A stretch of DNA of 64,000 nt, taken from CAWFGW01 sp963849955. GTDB lineage: Bacteria; Bacteroidota; Bacteroidia; Cytophagales; JAAEPT01. Each line of letters begins with the position of its first letter. Position 1 is the stretch's first letter. Below, piece by piece: positions 51,156 through 62,000 of this stretch. The position numbers were made by a program, and so were the translations under genes. The notes beneath the pieces are model-generated. The model saw only the letters and a list, made by a program, of their open reading frames with translations. It made no database searches and was not told the origin of the DNA. The stretch lies in contig CAWKJU010000009.1 in NCBI GenBank assembly GCA_963849955.1, positions 310,001 through 374,000 on the forward strand, given 5' to 3'.

Positions 51156-51610
51156 AGTGTCCATTGTTCTAATAACCCCATGAGTTCATGTTTTTTGCGA
51201 ACTGAGACAGGAACATTCTCACCATTATCCAACACCAAATACCCCCCATCGCTTTTCACATATTTCGAGATCGAGTTAATATTGATCACAAACGATTTGT
51301 GTACGCGTAAGAACTCATCATCAGGTAATTTATCTGCGATAGCTTTAATGTTTTTACTAACTAACATTTTATTCCCATTTGTTAGATAGATATGCGTATA
51401 GGAGCCTGAAGCTTCTGCATATTGAATGTCATCGATTTTTAAGAATAGACATTCTTGTTTGTCCATCACAATGATTTTTCTTTTTAGACGATGTTGAATG
51501 GGATTCTTAAATTCAAAAGTTTGACACTTTTCCCCTTCAACAGGTTCTTTCTTAATAAAAGTAGGTCTTAGATTCATGTCCCGGTTGTTTTTTAATTGTG
51601 AATTATACAT
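51152..51610 (-). CDS. Stand-alone LytTR DNA-binding protein
   Basis: A 152-residue protein whose last 105 residues are a LytTR DNA-binding domain: LFLKIDDIQYAEASGSYTHI, MLVSKNIKAIADKLPDDEF, RVHKSFVININSI and NVPVSVRKKHELM. There is no receiver domain, which most LytTR regulators have. The first 45 residues are basic and unstructured. The start is uncertain: ATG 51610 or ATG 51577. The gene converges with the 7TMR-DISM receptor gene, overlapping by four bases, which hints at a functional pairing but could be chance. Confidence 0.88.
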   Translation of the reverse strand: MYNSQLKNNRDMNLRPTFIKKEPVEGEKCQTFEFKNPIQHRLKRKIIVMDKQECLFLKIDDIQYAEASGSYTHIYLTNGNKMLVSKNIKAIADKLPDDEFLRVHKSFVININSISKYVKSDGGYLVLDNGENVPVSVRKKHELMGLLEQWTL

Positions 51611-51813
51611 AGTGGAATCAAACTAAGAATAGAAAACCAAGTAGTGAAAATTAGCTATAGAAATTATCAGAAAAATGGTTTAAACGACTGAGAATTTTCG
51701 CGATAAAAGAATATTTCAATGACGTCAAAAACATAATTAAAAACCCCAAAAAGGCTGATTTTGAATTAAAAAAAAAGTTGAAAGACGTAAAATCAAAGTG
51801 GTTAAAAATCAGA

Positions 51814-52782
51814 TTACCAAAAAGATTTTGGACAGGTTTGGGGTTTCATATTGAAATCATATTTCAAGGTGATTTCATGGCTACCAGAAGTATACTGGTT
51901 GATTTTAGAAACGGTATAATCATAGGAATAGGCAACGTCAAAAATACCTGCATCATGAGCATTTAACCGTATTCCTGCTAATAATATAAAGGAGTCTAAA
52001 TTTCTGTAAGAGCTTCCTATCCAAAAATCTTTGTAGAAGTGAAATTTCATATTTAAATCCAGGGAAGGTAGTGAAGCGTTCCCCCCATATTTTAACATGA
52101 TTGAAGGTACTAAATAGTGTTTAACCACAGGGCTAGTTTGGTGCCATAAGGGTATTTTGTAGCCAGAAGTCAAATAATAGTGATGAACTAAATTGCCTTG
52201 CGAATTTTCTGTCTCAATAAAGTTAACTGAACGTTGAAATAGTTGATTGATGGATAAACCAGTAAAAAAGCGCCCGTCATAGATCCAAAAACCAAAACTA
52301 GCATCAGGAACTCGCTTTGAAATCAAGTTTACCGCTTCACCTTGTTGATCAAAATTCACTTCACTAAAATCTAACTTCACTTCTGTCATACCCAAAAACA
52401 CACCTGCTGCTAATCGTACTTCTTTATAAAGAGGGAAATTATAACTGTATGAACCCATCATCGTTGTTTTGCTGATAGGTCCTGTTCTGTCATTAAAAGC
52501 GATGCCGCCTATGGCATGAATCGGATTATTTTTATTTAGTCCAGGCTTTCGTTCTACTCCTATAGGAGCACTGCCGCTAATGTAATAGGATACTGGTCCT
52601 CCTTTAAAATTCACCCATTGTTTTCGGTAGCCAATTGCCAAATCCAAATCACCATCAGTACCGCCTACTGCGGGATTTAACACATATTGATTGACCATGT
52701 ATTGGGAAAACTGAACGCGTTGTTGACCAAACACCTGCAGTGAAAAAGAAAATGTTAGAAGAAGGTAGAGCGTTAACTTCAT
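51814..52782 (-). CDS. PorP/SprF-family T9SS outer-membrane protein
   Basis: A 322-residue outer-membrane beta-barrel protein with a signal peptide (MKLTLYLLLTFSFSLQVFGQ). The family signature QQRVQFSQYMVNQYVLNPAVGG (residues about 20-41), GYRKQWVNFKGGP and HAIGGIAFNDRTGPIS are all present. PorP/SprF-like proteins serve as partners for T9SS cargo bearing type B sorting domains. That fits the position one base after the giant type B protein on the same strand, a layout like sprB-sprF. The last residues (CPKSFW) are atypical for the family but plausible. Confidence 0.92.
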   Translation of the reverse strand: MKLTLYLLLTFSFSLQVFGQQRVQFSQYMVNQYVLNPAVGGTDGDLDLAIGYRKQWVNFKGGPVSYYISGSAPIGVERKPGLNKNNPIHAIGGIAFNDRTGPISKTTMMGSYSYNFPLYKEVRLAAGVFLGMTEVKLDFSEVNFDQQGEAVNLISKRVPDASFGFWIYDGRFFTGLSINQLFQRSVNFIETENSQGNLVHHYYLTSGYKIPLWHQTSPVVKHYLVPSIMLKYGGNASLPSLDLNMKFHFYKDFWIGSSYRNLDSFILLAGIRLNAHDAGIFDVAYSYDYTVSKINQYTSGSHEITLKYDFNMKPQTCPKSFW

Positions 52783-52783
52783 T

Positions 52784-55700
52784 TTATTCGATAATTAATA
52801 ACCAACCACTTTCAGAAAAATCAGTATGATCTGTGCTACCTAAAAAATCAATCACATAATAATAGGTTCCGAAAGGCACTTTTGTACCATTCGAATAACC
52901 ATCCCACGGGGTTTGATACCCAGCATCATCTTCAAAAAGGGTATCACCCCAACGGTTGAAAATTTTCACATGCGTATGAGGGTATTTGGGCAAGCCACGA
53001 ATCACCCACGTATCATTTAAACCATCGTTATTGGGCGAAAAAGCATTCGGTATATTGACTGCTTTATAGTTTCGAATTGTAATACTTGAACTTGACTCAC
53101 AGCCTTGTCCTACAGGACCGGTAAACACAGTAACTGGATAAGTAGTCGTTACATTTTCATCCTGGATAGTGTAGATTGGATTTTGAACTAATTCCTGGTT
53201 GACATCATAAGATAAAAAGCCAGTGGTTGTGGAACGGTGACTTAAATAACTATCCTCTTCCCAATGGATTAGTGAAACCGTATCATATTTCAAATCATCA
53301 ATCTGAAGGGGTAATTTAATTTCCTTTTGATTACCATAAGTCACATCCATAAACTCCTTTGGAAAGGAAATAAACACCTGTTCATATATTTTTATAGTAA
53401 TGGAATCAGTATGAGACGGGCAATAATCATTGGAAACCGTTAAAAAATATTCACCTGATGCTGTGGGATGATCTAAATCAAAGGGCACAATAGTGGACTC
53501 GATGGATAAAGGTTCATTACCAAATTTCCATTCATAGTTAGAAACTTCATCGTTTTGAACACCTTTCAACGTGATCACCCTATCCGTTTCGCAGATGATA
53601 GTATCCGAAGCTTTAATTTCAGCAAAAGGCATTTTTATTACATCTTGAAATACCAGGTTAGAAACCGCTGTATCTTCATATAAGCATTTATAATTCGAGC
53701 GCATTTTCACATAAATGGACGTATCAATGCTTGTGTTTAAGTCAAAATAAGGCAAGCTGAAATCGGTGTTAAGTAATTCATCTTTTTTATTAAAAAAATA
53801 ATATTCAGGAGCATCTCCTGCAGCAAAATTAGTATGCGTTTGAAAACGAACACTTGTCCCGACACAAACAGGTAACATTTCATCCAGCGACACTTCTGGG
53901 TAAAAAGCCTGCTCTGGCACGAGTGTTAAAGTCGCTTTGGTTATAGGGCATACACCATTAGCAGTAATCCACTCCGCCACTAAGGTGTCTTCTATACTTA
54001 AAAAATTTGTGACTAAAGATGAAGCATCGTTTTCTTCTATTTCAATATCCCCAGTGTTTTTTATTATCGTCCAACTACCATTACCAATAGCTGGAATATT
54101 TCCAGTCATTCGTTTATCATCATCAGTGATACAGTAAACCTGCGTATCAGTAAGCGCATTGGAAACAAGTGCTTGCGTAGGTTTTAAATCGACTGGAATT
54201 TCAAAGTTACCGATATCACCCACACAGCCTTCCTTGGTTGTTTCAACCACACTTCCTACTATGTTCACGTTTCCAGCAATAAAGTGAATGGAGTCACGCT
54301 GGTCGGCTTGATTAAAAACCTGAGTTCCATTGTCAATTATCCACGTAAAGATGCTTTCATCAAACCCGGAGACATATAACGAATCGTTGAAAGTTTCACA
54401 AACCGCATTAATAGGAAAAGGCTGTGGCGCTATTGGTGTGGTATCTACCACGACTTTTATTGGCGACAAATCACTTTCGCAGAGCCAATTTTTCTGACTC
54501 ACAAAAAAGGAATCTACAGTAACCTTGCGGTAAAAATCAGGTTTTTGGAGAAGTAAAACTGTATCGCCACTATACCAATGAATGGTATTGAGCGGGTCGG
54601 TGGTTAGTACAAAGTCAGGCAAAGTTTCTACCTTTTGGCAATAGCGTATGGTGTCTTGTACTAACGGTGCATCAGGTACATTGACGACTTCTACTTGTCG
54701 AACTAGTGTATCACGGCAACCATCCATGCTGGTAAATTCATATTTAACATCATAAAATCCTTCTGTTGCTGGAGGAACAAAATAACCATTGCTTAAGGCT
54801 CCAGTACCTGAAAAAAAACCACCCGCTGGGCTGACATCGTTAATTTTAATGGTATCCGAAGATTCACATGTGGGAGCAATCGGAGAAAAATCTACTTCCA
54901 CATAATCATGTACAATAGTTTTGGCTTTTGCTCTGCCGACTTCTGTGCCATCTAAACTGGTTATTTTCGCATAATAATCACTACTGTCAATCAAGCTTAC
55001 GGGTAGCGTTAAAGGAATGGTAAAATTACTATCGCTAAACCATTCCACCGTAGAGGTAACACCACCAATTACATGCGCATTAAACTCGGATAAATCAAAG
55101 CTGGAATAAACAGCAGGATTACTTTCGACATCCGAGCAGATCTTAAAAAGTGTGTCTGTCGCATTCAGCGAGCAAGGAAACACTTCTACGGTATCGGTAG
55201 TGGTACAGTACTTTTGAGTGACGGTTAAGACGTATTTGCCTGCTGTTTTTACCGTAACCGCTGCGTTTAAATTATCAGGTGAAAATGTTTCACCAGAAGG
55301 TCCTTCCCATGAAAACGATGTATCTGCCGTAGTTGTAGACCCGAGAAGATTTGCCTCACCACCAATACAGTCTAACTTGACATCGAGCCCAGCATCCGCT
55401 GTAGGCACGTTACCTGAAGTAGTGACAAGAACTGTATCCGTCATGTTGCATCCGCCATCTTTGGCTTTTAATACATATTCACCAGGAATGTCTACATCGG
55501 TAAACAATGCTTCGGAACTTGGTAAATAATTTACTCCTGTTGTACCTTCCCAGAAATAGCTATCCATCTGAGAAAGTGCTGAAACGGCTTTTAAAGAAGT
55601 GTGTGTATCTCCACATTCGATGTTAGCATCTGGTCCGGCACTAATGCTATCTACCACAATTGAATCAGCAGCTGATAAGGTGATTTGACAACCTTCTGGA

Positions 55701-58700
55701 CTTACCAAAATTAGGTTGGGAAGGTATTTTCCTGATTTTTGGTAATAATGATTAACTGAATCGCTATTGCTTAAATTAGAAGTGGGCGATAAATCACCAA
55801 AATCCCAAAAATAACCTGCTATATTGCTACCCTCCACTTTTGCTACTAATGGTTCTCCTACACATAAAAAATCATCATGTATGAATAACTCTCCTACAGG
55901 CCCTTTTATGCGAATTGGCTTGGTCAGGGTATCTTTACAGCCGTCAAGACCGGTGGCGATTAACCGCACATTATAAGTACCTGCCGTATTGTAAAAATGA
56001 CTTACTTCAACATTATTAGTCGCTGAAGTTTCATCATCGCCAAAATCCCATGCGTAAGAGGAACTATAGGTGGAAGTACTTACAAACGGTAAAGAAAAGG
56101 TACCGACACATTTTGCCGTATCAGCTCCCACATCAAAACTGGCAACAGGTTTTACCAATTTCACATAGTTGCTGCGTGAAATAGAATCCATACAGCCACC
56201 ATCATCGGTAACGACTAATTTTACAGAAAACTTACCCGTATTCTCATATATGTGAGTATGAGAACTTCCAGAGTAGCCATAGACCACCTCCCCATCACCA
56301 TAAATCCATTTGAATTGATTATCATTGGATACCCACGCGTTGGAATTATTATAAAACCGAATGTTAAACAAATCACATCGTAAGGTGTCTCGCGTATAAA
56401 AATTTGCTTTAGGACTAAACGATTTTGCCTCCAACGAATAAGAATCAGAACACCCTAGTTCGTCTGTCACGGTTAAAATTGGAGTATATTTCTTATAATA
56501 GGAAGTTTGATTATACGAATGGGAGACGTCTGAGGGATCAGTAGCAATTTCTTCGTGTCCATCACCAAAGTTCCACTTCCATTCAGTAATGGCTGTTGCA
56601 CCATTCGCTAAGGAGCTATCAGAAAAATTGATGGTAAAATCACCACGGCAAAAACTGGAAGAATCCATTCCAAACTTAGCTTCAGGTCCTTTAACCACAA
56701 CTGGTACTGGATCTTGAATGGAATCTTTACAACCAAATTTATCAGTGATAATCAATTTCGGATAAAACACTCCTGTATCGGTGTAGATGTGATCGGTATT
56801 GCCTTTTAAATACGTTCCATATCGGGTAAAATTTAAAGTATTGTTAATCACTTTCCGTTCTGTGCTATCCCCATAGTCCCAGACATAGGAGGCTATATTG
56901 CTAGAATCTATCCCAACTGGAAGAAAATTCACTTTTAACCCTTTACAAATGTTGTCTTTATCTTTTGAAAAAGCCGCCTTTTCATCCACCGCGACTACCC
57001 TCACTTTATGTTCGAACGTAGTTAACGTGGTGAGGTCTCTTAAAGTAGTCGTAACCAAAAACTTCTTTTTAACCCCGTCAGCAGGAAAAGTAAACGTAAT
57101 GGGGTTTTCATCAGTAGTCTGTAAATCGCCATCAAAATCCCACGAGAGCACTTCAGCATTTTGTGTCGTGTCCTTAAAGGTAAATGTATATTTTTGATCA
57201 CATCTTCCAGAGCGGTCAACAGACATGGGCCCGCCACCACCGCCTCCACCTCCGCCTCCGCCACCTCCACCATCATCATCGCAAAACTCGTTCACGGTTA
57301 CGGTTTGAGGATCAGCTACAGCTTCACAACCTTGTTCTGTAATTATTCTAACTCCGACAGTATAACTACCAGCAGTAGAAAAAGTATGTGTCGCCTGATT
57401 AGTAGAAAGCGTTTCCGTTTCACCATCACCATAGGTGTACACGTAGCTAGCAACGGGGTCAAGGGAAGTTGGAGTAACTTTCACTGTAATTGGGAAAGGA
57501 GCACAACCTTCAGAGTTACCTAAATTTATTTTTACCGATGGAGCACTATTTCGAATATACCTGTACACGGTTGAGTTACTACATCCTGCCTCGTTAGAGT
57601 CAGTTAAACTAACTGTAAAATTGCCAAAGCTTGTATAGGAATGACTTACAGGATCTGATGAAGTAACAGTTTCAGTAGTACCATCACCAAAGTTCCAGGT
57701 GTATTTACTCGCATTTTGGCTAGTGTTCGTGAACGTTACTTCATGAGGTATTTGACATCCGTTTGGTAAATCAACTTTTAAACCAGCCGTTGGGGTGGGC
57801 AACACATTGACCTCTGCTTCTGAGGTATCACTACTACAGCCCGAGAACGTATTAAAGTTCACATATTTCACTTTCCAGGTTCCTGGTGTGGTAAAGGTAT
57901 GATTCCGAGATTTACCCAAATAGAGATTAGAATTGCCTTCTATCATCCACTTTCCCTGATTACTAATGCCTGTTGCATCCGTTTCTGAACGCAAGGCGCC
58001 TGAAGCGCCTACACATACATATTCAGGTACTGTGATTGCGGCATCGGGTTTACCTATGTAGACATTTTTATTGCCACTTGTAGCCACTGAAGTGGAACAG
58101 TTCTCTGTTTCGTTAATTGCTTGTAATTTAATCGTATAAATTCCCGGTGTTGTATATTCGTGGGTTAGTGTTTCTTCGTTGTTTTCTACTATCGAACCGT
58201 CTCCAAAATCCCACTTAAAATTAAAATTGTCATTTTCTGGAGAAAAATTACTAAAGGTCACTGTGTGAGGGGCTTCACAATTAAAATTATCTTCTACCCA
58301 AATTGCTGGTGTGATTTTGTTGTAAACCTTTATTGATTGTCCTATTGATAATGAATTGATACAACCATAACTGTTTGTTAGAATAAGTTTGGGTATGTAA
58401 TTACCAACAGAATAAGTATGAGTTGGTGCTTCTAATTCAGTAAAAACATCTTTGGTTCCATCGCTGTAGTTCCATTCCCATTTAACGATTTCTCCATCTC
58501 CCGCAGTACTATGATCTTCGAATTTTACATTTAATGGCGGACAGCCCTCATTAACATCAAAAGAAAAATCTACGGTGGGTAAAGTATAGACACGAATATC
58601 TTTAGTTATTGTAGCGGTATTAGCCCCATCTCCTACAGTTAATTTTACTTCATAAGTTCCTGGAGTTAAGAAGTTAGTGGTAGGCTTTACTTCATTTGTT

Positions 58701-58915
58701 GATCCGCGGGGACTTCCATCTGCTTTATTAAAAAACTCCCACTTATAATTTGTTACAGGTCCTGTTGATATAGAAGCATCTAATTGAACGACACGCGTAT
58801 TGCATGAATCACCAGGAGTCGTGATCGAAAAATTGGCTATTAATTGTCCATGACCGTTGAAACTTATCGTGATACATAAAAATAGAATGAGAACATAGGG
58901 ATATAACTTATTCAA
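52784..58915 (-). CDS. Giant PKD-repeat adhesin with T9SS type B sorting domain
   Basis: A 2043-residue secreted protein. A signal peptide (about residues 1-24) is followed by numerous PKD domains, each with a W-D-F/Y-G-D-G-type motif (YKWEFFNKADGS, FNFKWDFGDGS, YTWNFGDGTT, YAWDFGDDET). A run of 14 Gly (57230-57271) splits the N-terminal quarter from the rest. Later regions are less regular Ig-like domains. The C-terminus NIPNAFSPNNDGLNDTW ... YPHTHVKIFNRWGDTLFE ... PFGTYYYVIDF is a gliding motility-associated/type B T9SS sorting domain. Predicted surface adhesin related in layout to SprB. Cotranscribed with the PorP/SprF-like gene. Confidence 0.93.
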   Translation of the reverse strand: MNKLYPYVLILFLCITISFNGHGQLIANFSITTPGDSCNTRVVQLDASISTGPVTNYKWEFFNKADGSPRGSTNEVKPTTNFLTPGTYEVKLTVGDGANTATITKDIRVYTLPTVDFSFDVNEGCPPLNVKFEDHSTAGDGEIVKWEWNYSDGTKDVFTELEAPTHTYSVGNYIPKLILTNSYGCINSLSIGQSIKVYNKITPAIWVEDNFNCEAPHTVTFSNFSPENDNFNFKWDFGDGSIVENNEETLTHEYTTPGIYTIKLQAINETENCSTSVATSGNKNVYIGKPDAAITVPEYVCVGASGALRSETDATGISNQGKWMIEGNSNLYLGKSRNHTFTTPGTWKVKYVNFNTFSGCSSDTSEAEVNVLPTPTAGLKVDLPNGCQIPHEVTFTNTSQNASKYTWNFGDGTTETVTSSDPVSHSYTSFGNFTVSLTDSNEAGCSNSTVYRYIRNSAPSVKINLGNSEGCAPFPITVKVTPTSLDPVASYVYTYGDGETETLSTNQATHTFSTAGSYTVGVRIITEQGCEAVADPQTVTVNEFCDDDGGGGGGGGGGGGGGPMSVDRSGRCDQKYTFTFKDTTQNAEVLSWDFDGDLQTTDENPITFTFPADGVKKKFLVTTTLRDLTTLTTFEHKVRVVAVDEKAAFSKDKDNICKGLKVNFLPVGIDSSNIASYVWDYGDSTERKVINNTLNFTRYGTYLKGNTDHIYTDTGVFYPKLIITDKFGCKDSIQDPVPVVVKGPEAKFGMDSSSFCRGDFTINFSDSSLANGATAITEWKWNFGDGHEEIATDPSDVSHSYNQTSYYKKYTPILTVTDELGCSDSYSLEAKSFSPKANFYTRDTLRCDLFNIRFYNNSNAWVSNDNQFKWIYGDGEVVYGYSGSSHTHIYENTGKFSVKLVVTDDGGCMDSISRSNYVKLVKPVASFDVGADTAKCVGTFSLPFVSTSTYSSSYAWDFGDDETSATNNVEVSHFYNTAGTYNVRLIATGLDGCKDTLTKPIRIKGPVGELFIHDDFLCVGEPLVAKVEGSNIAGYFWDFGDLSPTSNLSNSDSVNHYYQKSGKYLPNLILVSPEGCQITLSAADSIVVDSISAGPDANIECGDTHTSLKAVSALSQMDSYFWEGTTGVNYLPSSEALFTDVDIPGEYVLKAKDGGCNMTDTVLVTTSGNVPTADAGLDVKLDCIGGEANLLGSTTTADTSFSWEGPSGETFSPDNLNAAVTVKTAGKYVLTVTQKYCTTTDTVEVFPCSLNATDTLFKICSDVESNPAVYSSFDLSEFNAHVIGGVTSTVEWFSDSNFTIPLTLPVSLIDSSDYYAKITSLDGTEVGRAKAKTIVHDYVEVDFSPIAPTCESSDTIKINDVSPAGGFFSGTGALSNGYFVPPATEGFYDVKYEFTSMDGCRDTLVRQVEVVNVPDAPLVQDTIRYCQKVETLPDFVLTTDPLNTIHWYSGDTVLLLQKPDFYRKVTVDSFFVSQKNWLCESDLSPIKVVVDTTPIAPQPFPINAVCETFNDSLYVSGFDESIFTWIIDNGTQVFNQADQRDSIHFIAGNVNIVGSVVETTKEGCVGDIGNFEIPVDLKPTQALVSNALTDTQVYCITDDDKRMTGNIPAIGNGSWTIIKNTGDIEIEENDASSLVTNFLSIEDTLVAEWITANGVCPITKATLTLVPEQAFYPEVSLDEMLPVCVGTSVRFQTHTNFAAGDAPEYYFFNKKDELLNTDFSLPYFDLNTSIDTSIYVKMRSNYKCLYEDTAVSNLVFQDVIKMPFAEIKASDTIICETDRVITLKGVQNDEVSNYEWKFGNEPLSIESTIVPFDLDHPTASGEYFLTVSNDYCPSHTDSITIKIYEQVFISFPKEFMDVTYGNQKEIKLPLQIDDLKYDTVSLIHWEEDSYLSHRSTTTGFLSYDVNQELVQNPIYTIQDENVTTTYPVTVFTGPVGQGCESSSSITIRNYKAVNIPNAFSPNNDGLNDTWVIRGLPKYPHTHVKIFNRWGDTLFEDDAGYQTPWDGYSNGTKVPFGTYYYVIDFLGSTDHTDFSESGWLLIIE
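57230..57271 (-). repeat. 14-glycine codon run
   Basis: Fourteen consecutive GGN codons using all four third bases, preceded by three Asp codons. The mixed codons argue for selection on the glycine linker rather than simple slippage. Confidence 0.9.
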
Positions 58916-59075
58916 TTTTTTATCTCAATTTTTGATTATCAAGTTGTGTGAATTGTTTAGTGCTTCTTGAATCATTCGAACACTAACTGTCAATAAATGA
59001 TGCTTTCCCTTCTTTATGAATAATGATCACACACCCATAGGAAGAAAGGAAAGCTTTTTTAGACCTCAATATTAT

Positions 59076-62000
59076 TTACTTCGTGATAATTACTTTTTTA
59101 GAATAGCTTTCAGCAACTGTGTTTAACTGAACTACATATACTCCTGGTGTAATGAAACTTGGGAAATCAACGTTAATCGTATTCTCACCTTGGTGAAGCG
59201 TTATGTTACTCGCTTTAATTAACTCCCCTTGTAAGTTTTTAATTAGTACTTGAGCAGATGAGGTCGCTGTCAGTGCGCTATAGGTTATTGAAATATTCCC
59301 TCCTTTATTTGGGTTAGGATAAATGTTAAAATCGTACTTATCAAAATCGACTTTATCCACAGCAACTTCGATATCACCTGAAGGAAGTACTTCTCTTACT
59401 TGTGAAAGTAGATTTACTGAAGCCAAAGAATCAACTATTCTCAAACGATAATACATTTTTGTGTGGGCAGTAAACTCATCTTTAAACAGGTAGTTGGTTT
59501 GTTCATAAGAAGTACCCGCAGCAGCAACTTTAAATAATTCAGAGAAGTCTATTCCATTTTCACTTTGTTCTACCACAATACTTTCTGTACGGTATTCCTG
59601 TAAGGTATTCCAGTCAAAGATCAACTCATTATCATCCGTTACACTTACATAAAAATCACCAATTACCGTTTCTTTTAAATGTGGGTTTTCATATACGATG
59701 AATTGTAGTGAATCTATTTTATCTTCATAAACAGCAATGAGATAACTCCTTCCCTGATTTAATGCGGTTACTTGTAAACCATTCTCGAATTTAACTATGC
59801 TGGTATCTGTGAAATAGTAATTTACTTCAGGGTTATTAGTGATTATCTTGTGAATGGAATCTGTATAAGATGCAATTAATTCAAAATCATACATATTCAT
59901 TTGTTCCATCTCTATAACCTCTGAATGACTGTTAAAATGAATATTTTTTAAGCTTATAGATTCCGGTTTATCAATTACATAGATTCTGGTATCCATCACG
60001 ATTAAATCTTCACCTTTCACCCCGTAAGCAGACACTATAATGTTTCCAAAATAATTTTCAGGAATGAGATAAGTTAGAAAATTACTATCCGCCAGTGTGC
60101 TGAAAATTTCTACCACAGGAACTGTTTCATCTTCACTTTGAACACTAATCATTCCACGCTCTAAGCCTTCAGTCACTAAATTGATGGTTAATGTATCACC
60201 ATTTTTGTAAGTTGTTAATGAATCTTTTCTATTTATATAAAAATTATATTCATCTGTTAACTCACCCTCTGCCGTTCTTGCTTTTCTCGTATTTTCTTTA
60301 TTTTTTTTATAAGAATCCCAAAAATGATATTCTAACTTAGTAGCTCCTCGTGGAGGATTTAGTTCTCCTTTAGAAAAATTGCTTGTTGAACTATATACGT
60401 TTTGGCCTAATAATTCAATAATGCGATTATGAATTGCGTCAGACGCTGTAACACCTTCTCCGCCTATTTTTTTTACTGTTGAACCAAGATCTATATGCGC
60501 TAAATTTAATTCGTGCATGGTGGTAATATATGGATAAGGTAACCCAGCTTCCATACTTGATCTGGGAACAATCGCATCACTATTTTCTCCGTTAAATATA
60601 TATTTAAGAAATGCATCTATTCCTTTAGGAGCATCAACAAGTAATAATTCGTATAGTCCTAGTGCTATATTTAATCGGGATAATAATTTAGGCGCAGTTT
60701 TTAATGCAGGATTTTTAAAAATACCGGGGCGGTCACAATCTGTAACAGATAATTTACAGAATTTAAACTCTGTAGCCACAGCATGAATAGGCACCCCATG
60801 TTTTTTTAATGTTGCCAGATTTTTTTCACTGTTGAGTTCCGTGATGAACCCTTTGTCCACCATCAATACTTTCGCACCATTTTTTGGACCCAAATCACCG
60901 GGTGGAACAGCAAGGACTGCAAAAAAATCACCTAAATTTTTCTCCACTATCTTGTAAGAGTACATCGGGTCTCCCATTGGGCTTAGTCCGGCAAAACCAT
61001 CTATTTCACTCACGGCAACTTTTCTCTCATCGAGTACTAAATTAGCTAATTGAGAACCGGAATGTGGCGTATTTAAAGTTATTAAAGAATGTACATCAAA
61101 ATTGTACTTTATGCCCGGTTGTAGCTCCTCTATATAAGCTCTGGAATACAAACCTCCCCTACTATGGACTACCAAACTTGCTTTACCTGCTGATAGGTTA
61201 TTAGCACTACAGCTAGCAATTAATCTTTTAATACCATCAGGGATCTCATGCGCATCGCCTGCAAAGGGTTTTTCTGCAGTATTACCTCCTTCGTCTTCAT
61301 GCAGTTTGTAAATTTTAAGCACTTTAAAATCTTTGTAATTTTCCTGTTTTTGTAATGCCTCTTCTATTTTTACCAACGAACTAATGTTACTCCAAACCCC
61401 ATGAACCAATAGTACCGGAGGAGTCGTAATTTTGACATAGTTTTTAAAAATAGGCTCGCTTAAAGCATTTTTCTTCGCTATAGTAAAATCATATTTTGCA
61501 TCTTTACCTTGGGATACAAATGCTTCATCCACATTCAACGGATGACGGTAGATGATATCCACATACTCTTTTTTATCATCTTCATAATATTCCAATGGTT
61601 TTAAGGTAAATTTTCCGTATTTAGCCGTGTCTTCATTGTAATATTCAGCACTTAAACCAAACAAATACTTTTTTTCCTGCTGGTAAAAACCATCAAAATC
61701 ATCGGTGTAAAAGCGGAATACTGAGGAAGTTGTACCGTCAGCAGAAAACATTGGAAGGTCATCATTCTCAAAAGAAATATTATTCATTCCTTTTAAAGAT
61801 GCCATAGTTGACATTTCTATATAGTTCTGATTATCCGATTCAAATGGTTTTGTTTTTTCATCAATATGCAGTATTACCAGTTCCGATGGGAGAGTAACCT
61901 GATCTACACCGGCATCGGTAGCTACATACACACAGCCTACTCCAGGCGTTATTGCTTTTATATTATTAGAAGAGAGACCGTTTTCAGTAGTTATGAAGGT

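Noticed and set aside
58979..59060. Long imperfect hairpin GCTTTCCCTTCTT with AAGAAAGGAAAGC
   Set aside because: The loop is over 50 bases and the T run lies on the strand opposite to the neighbouring genes, so a terminator call is not justified.
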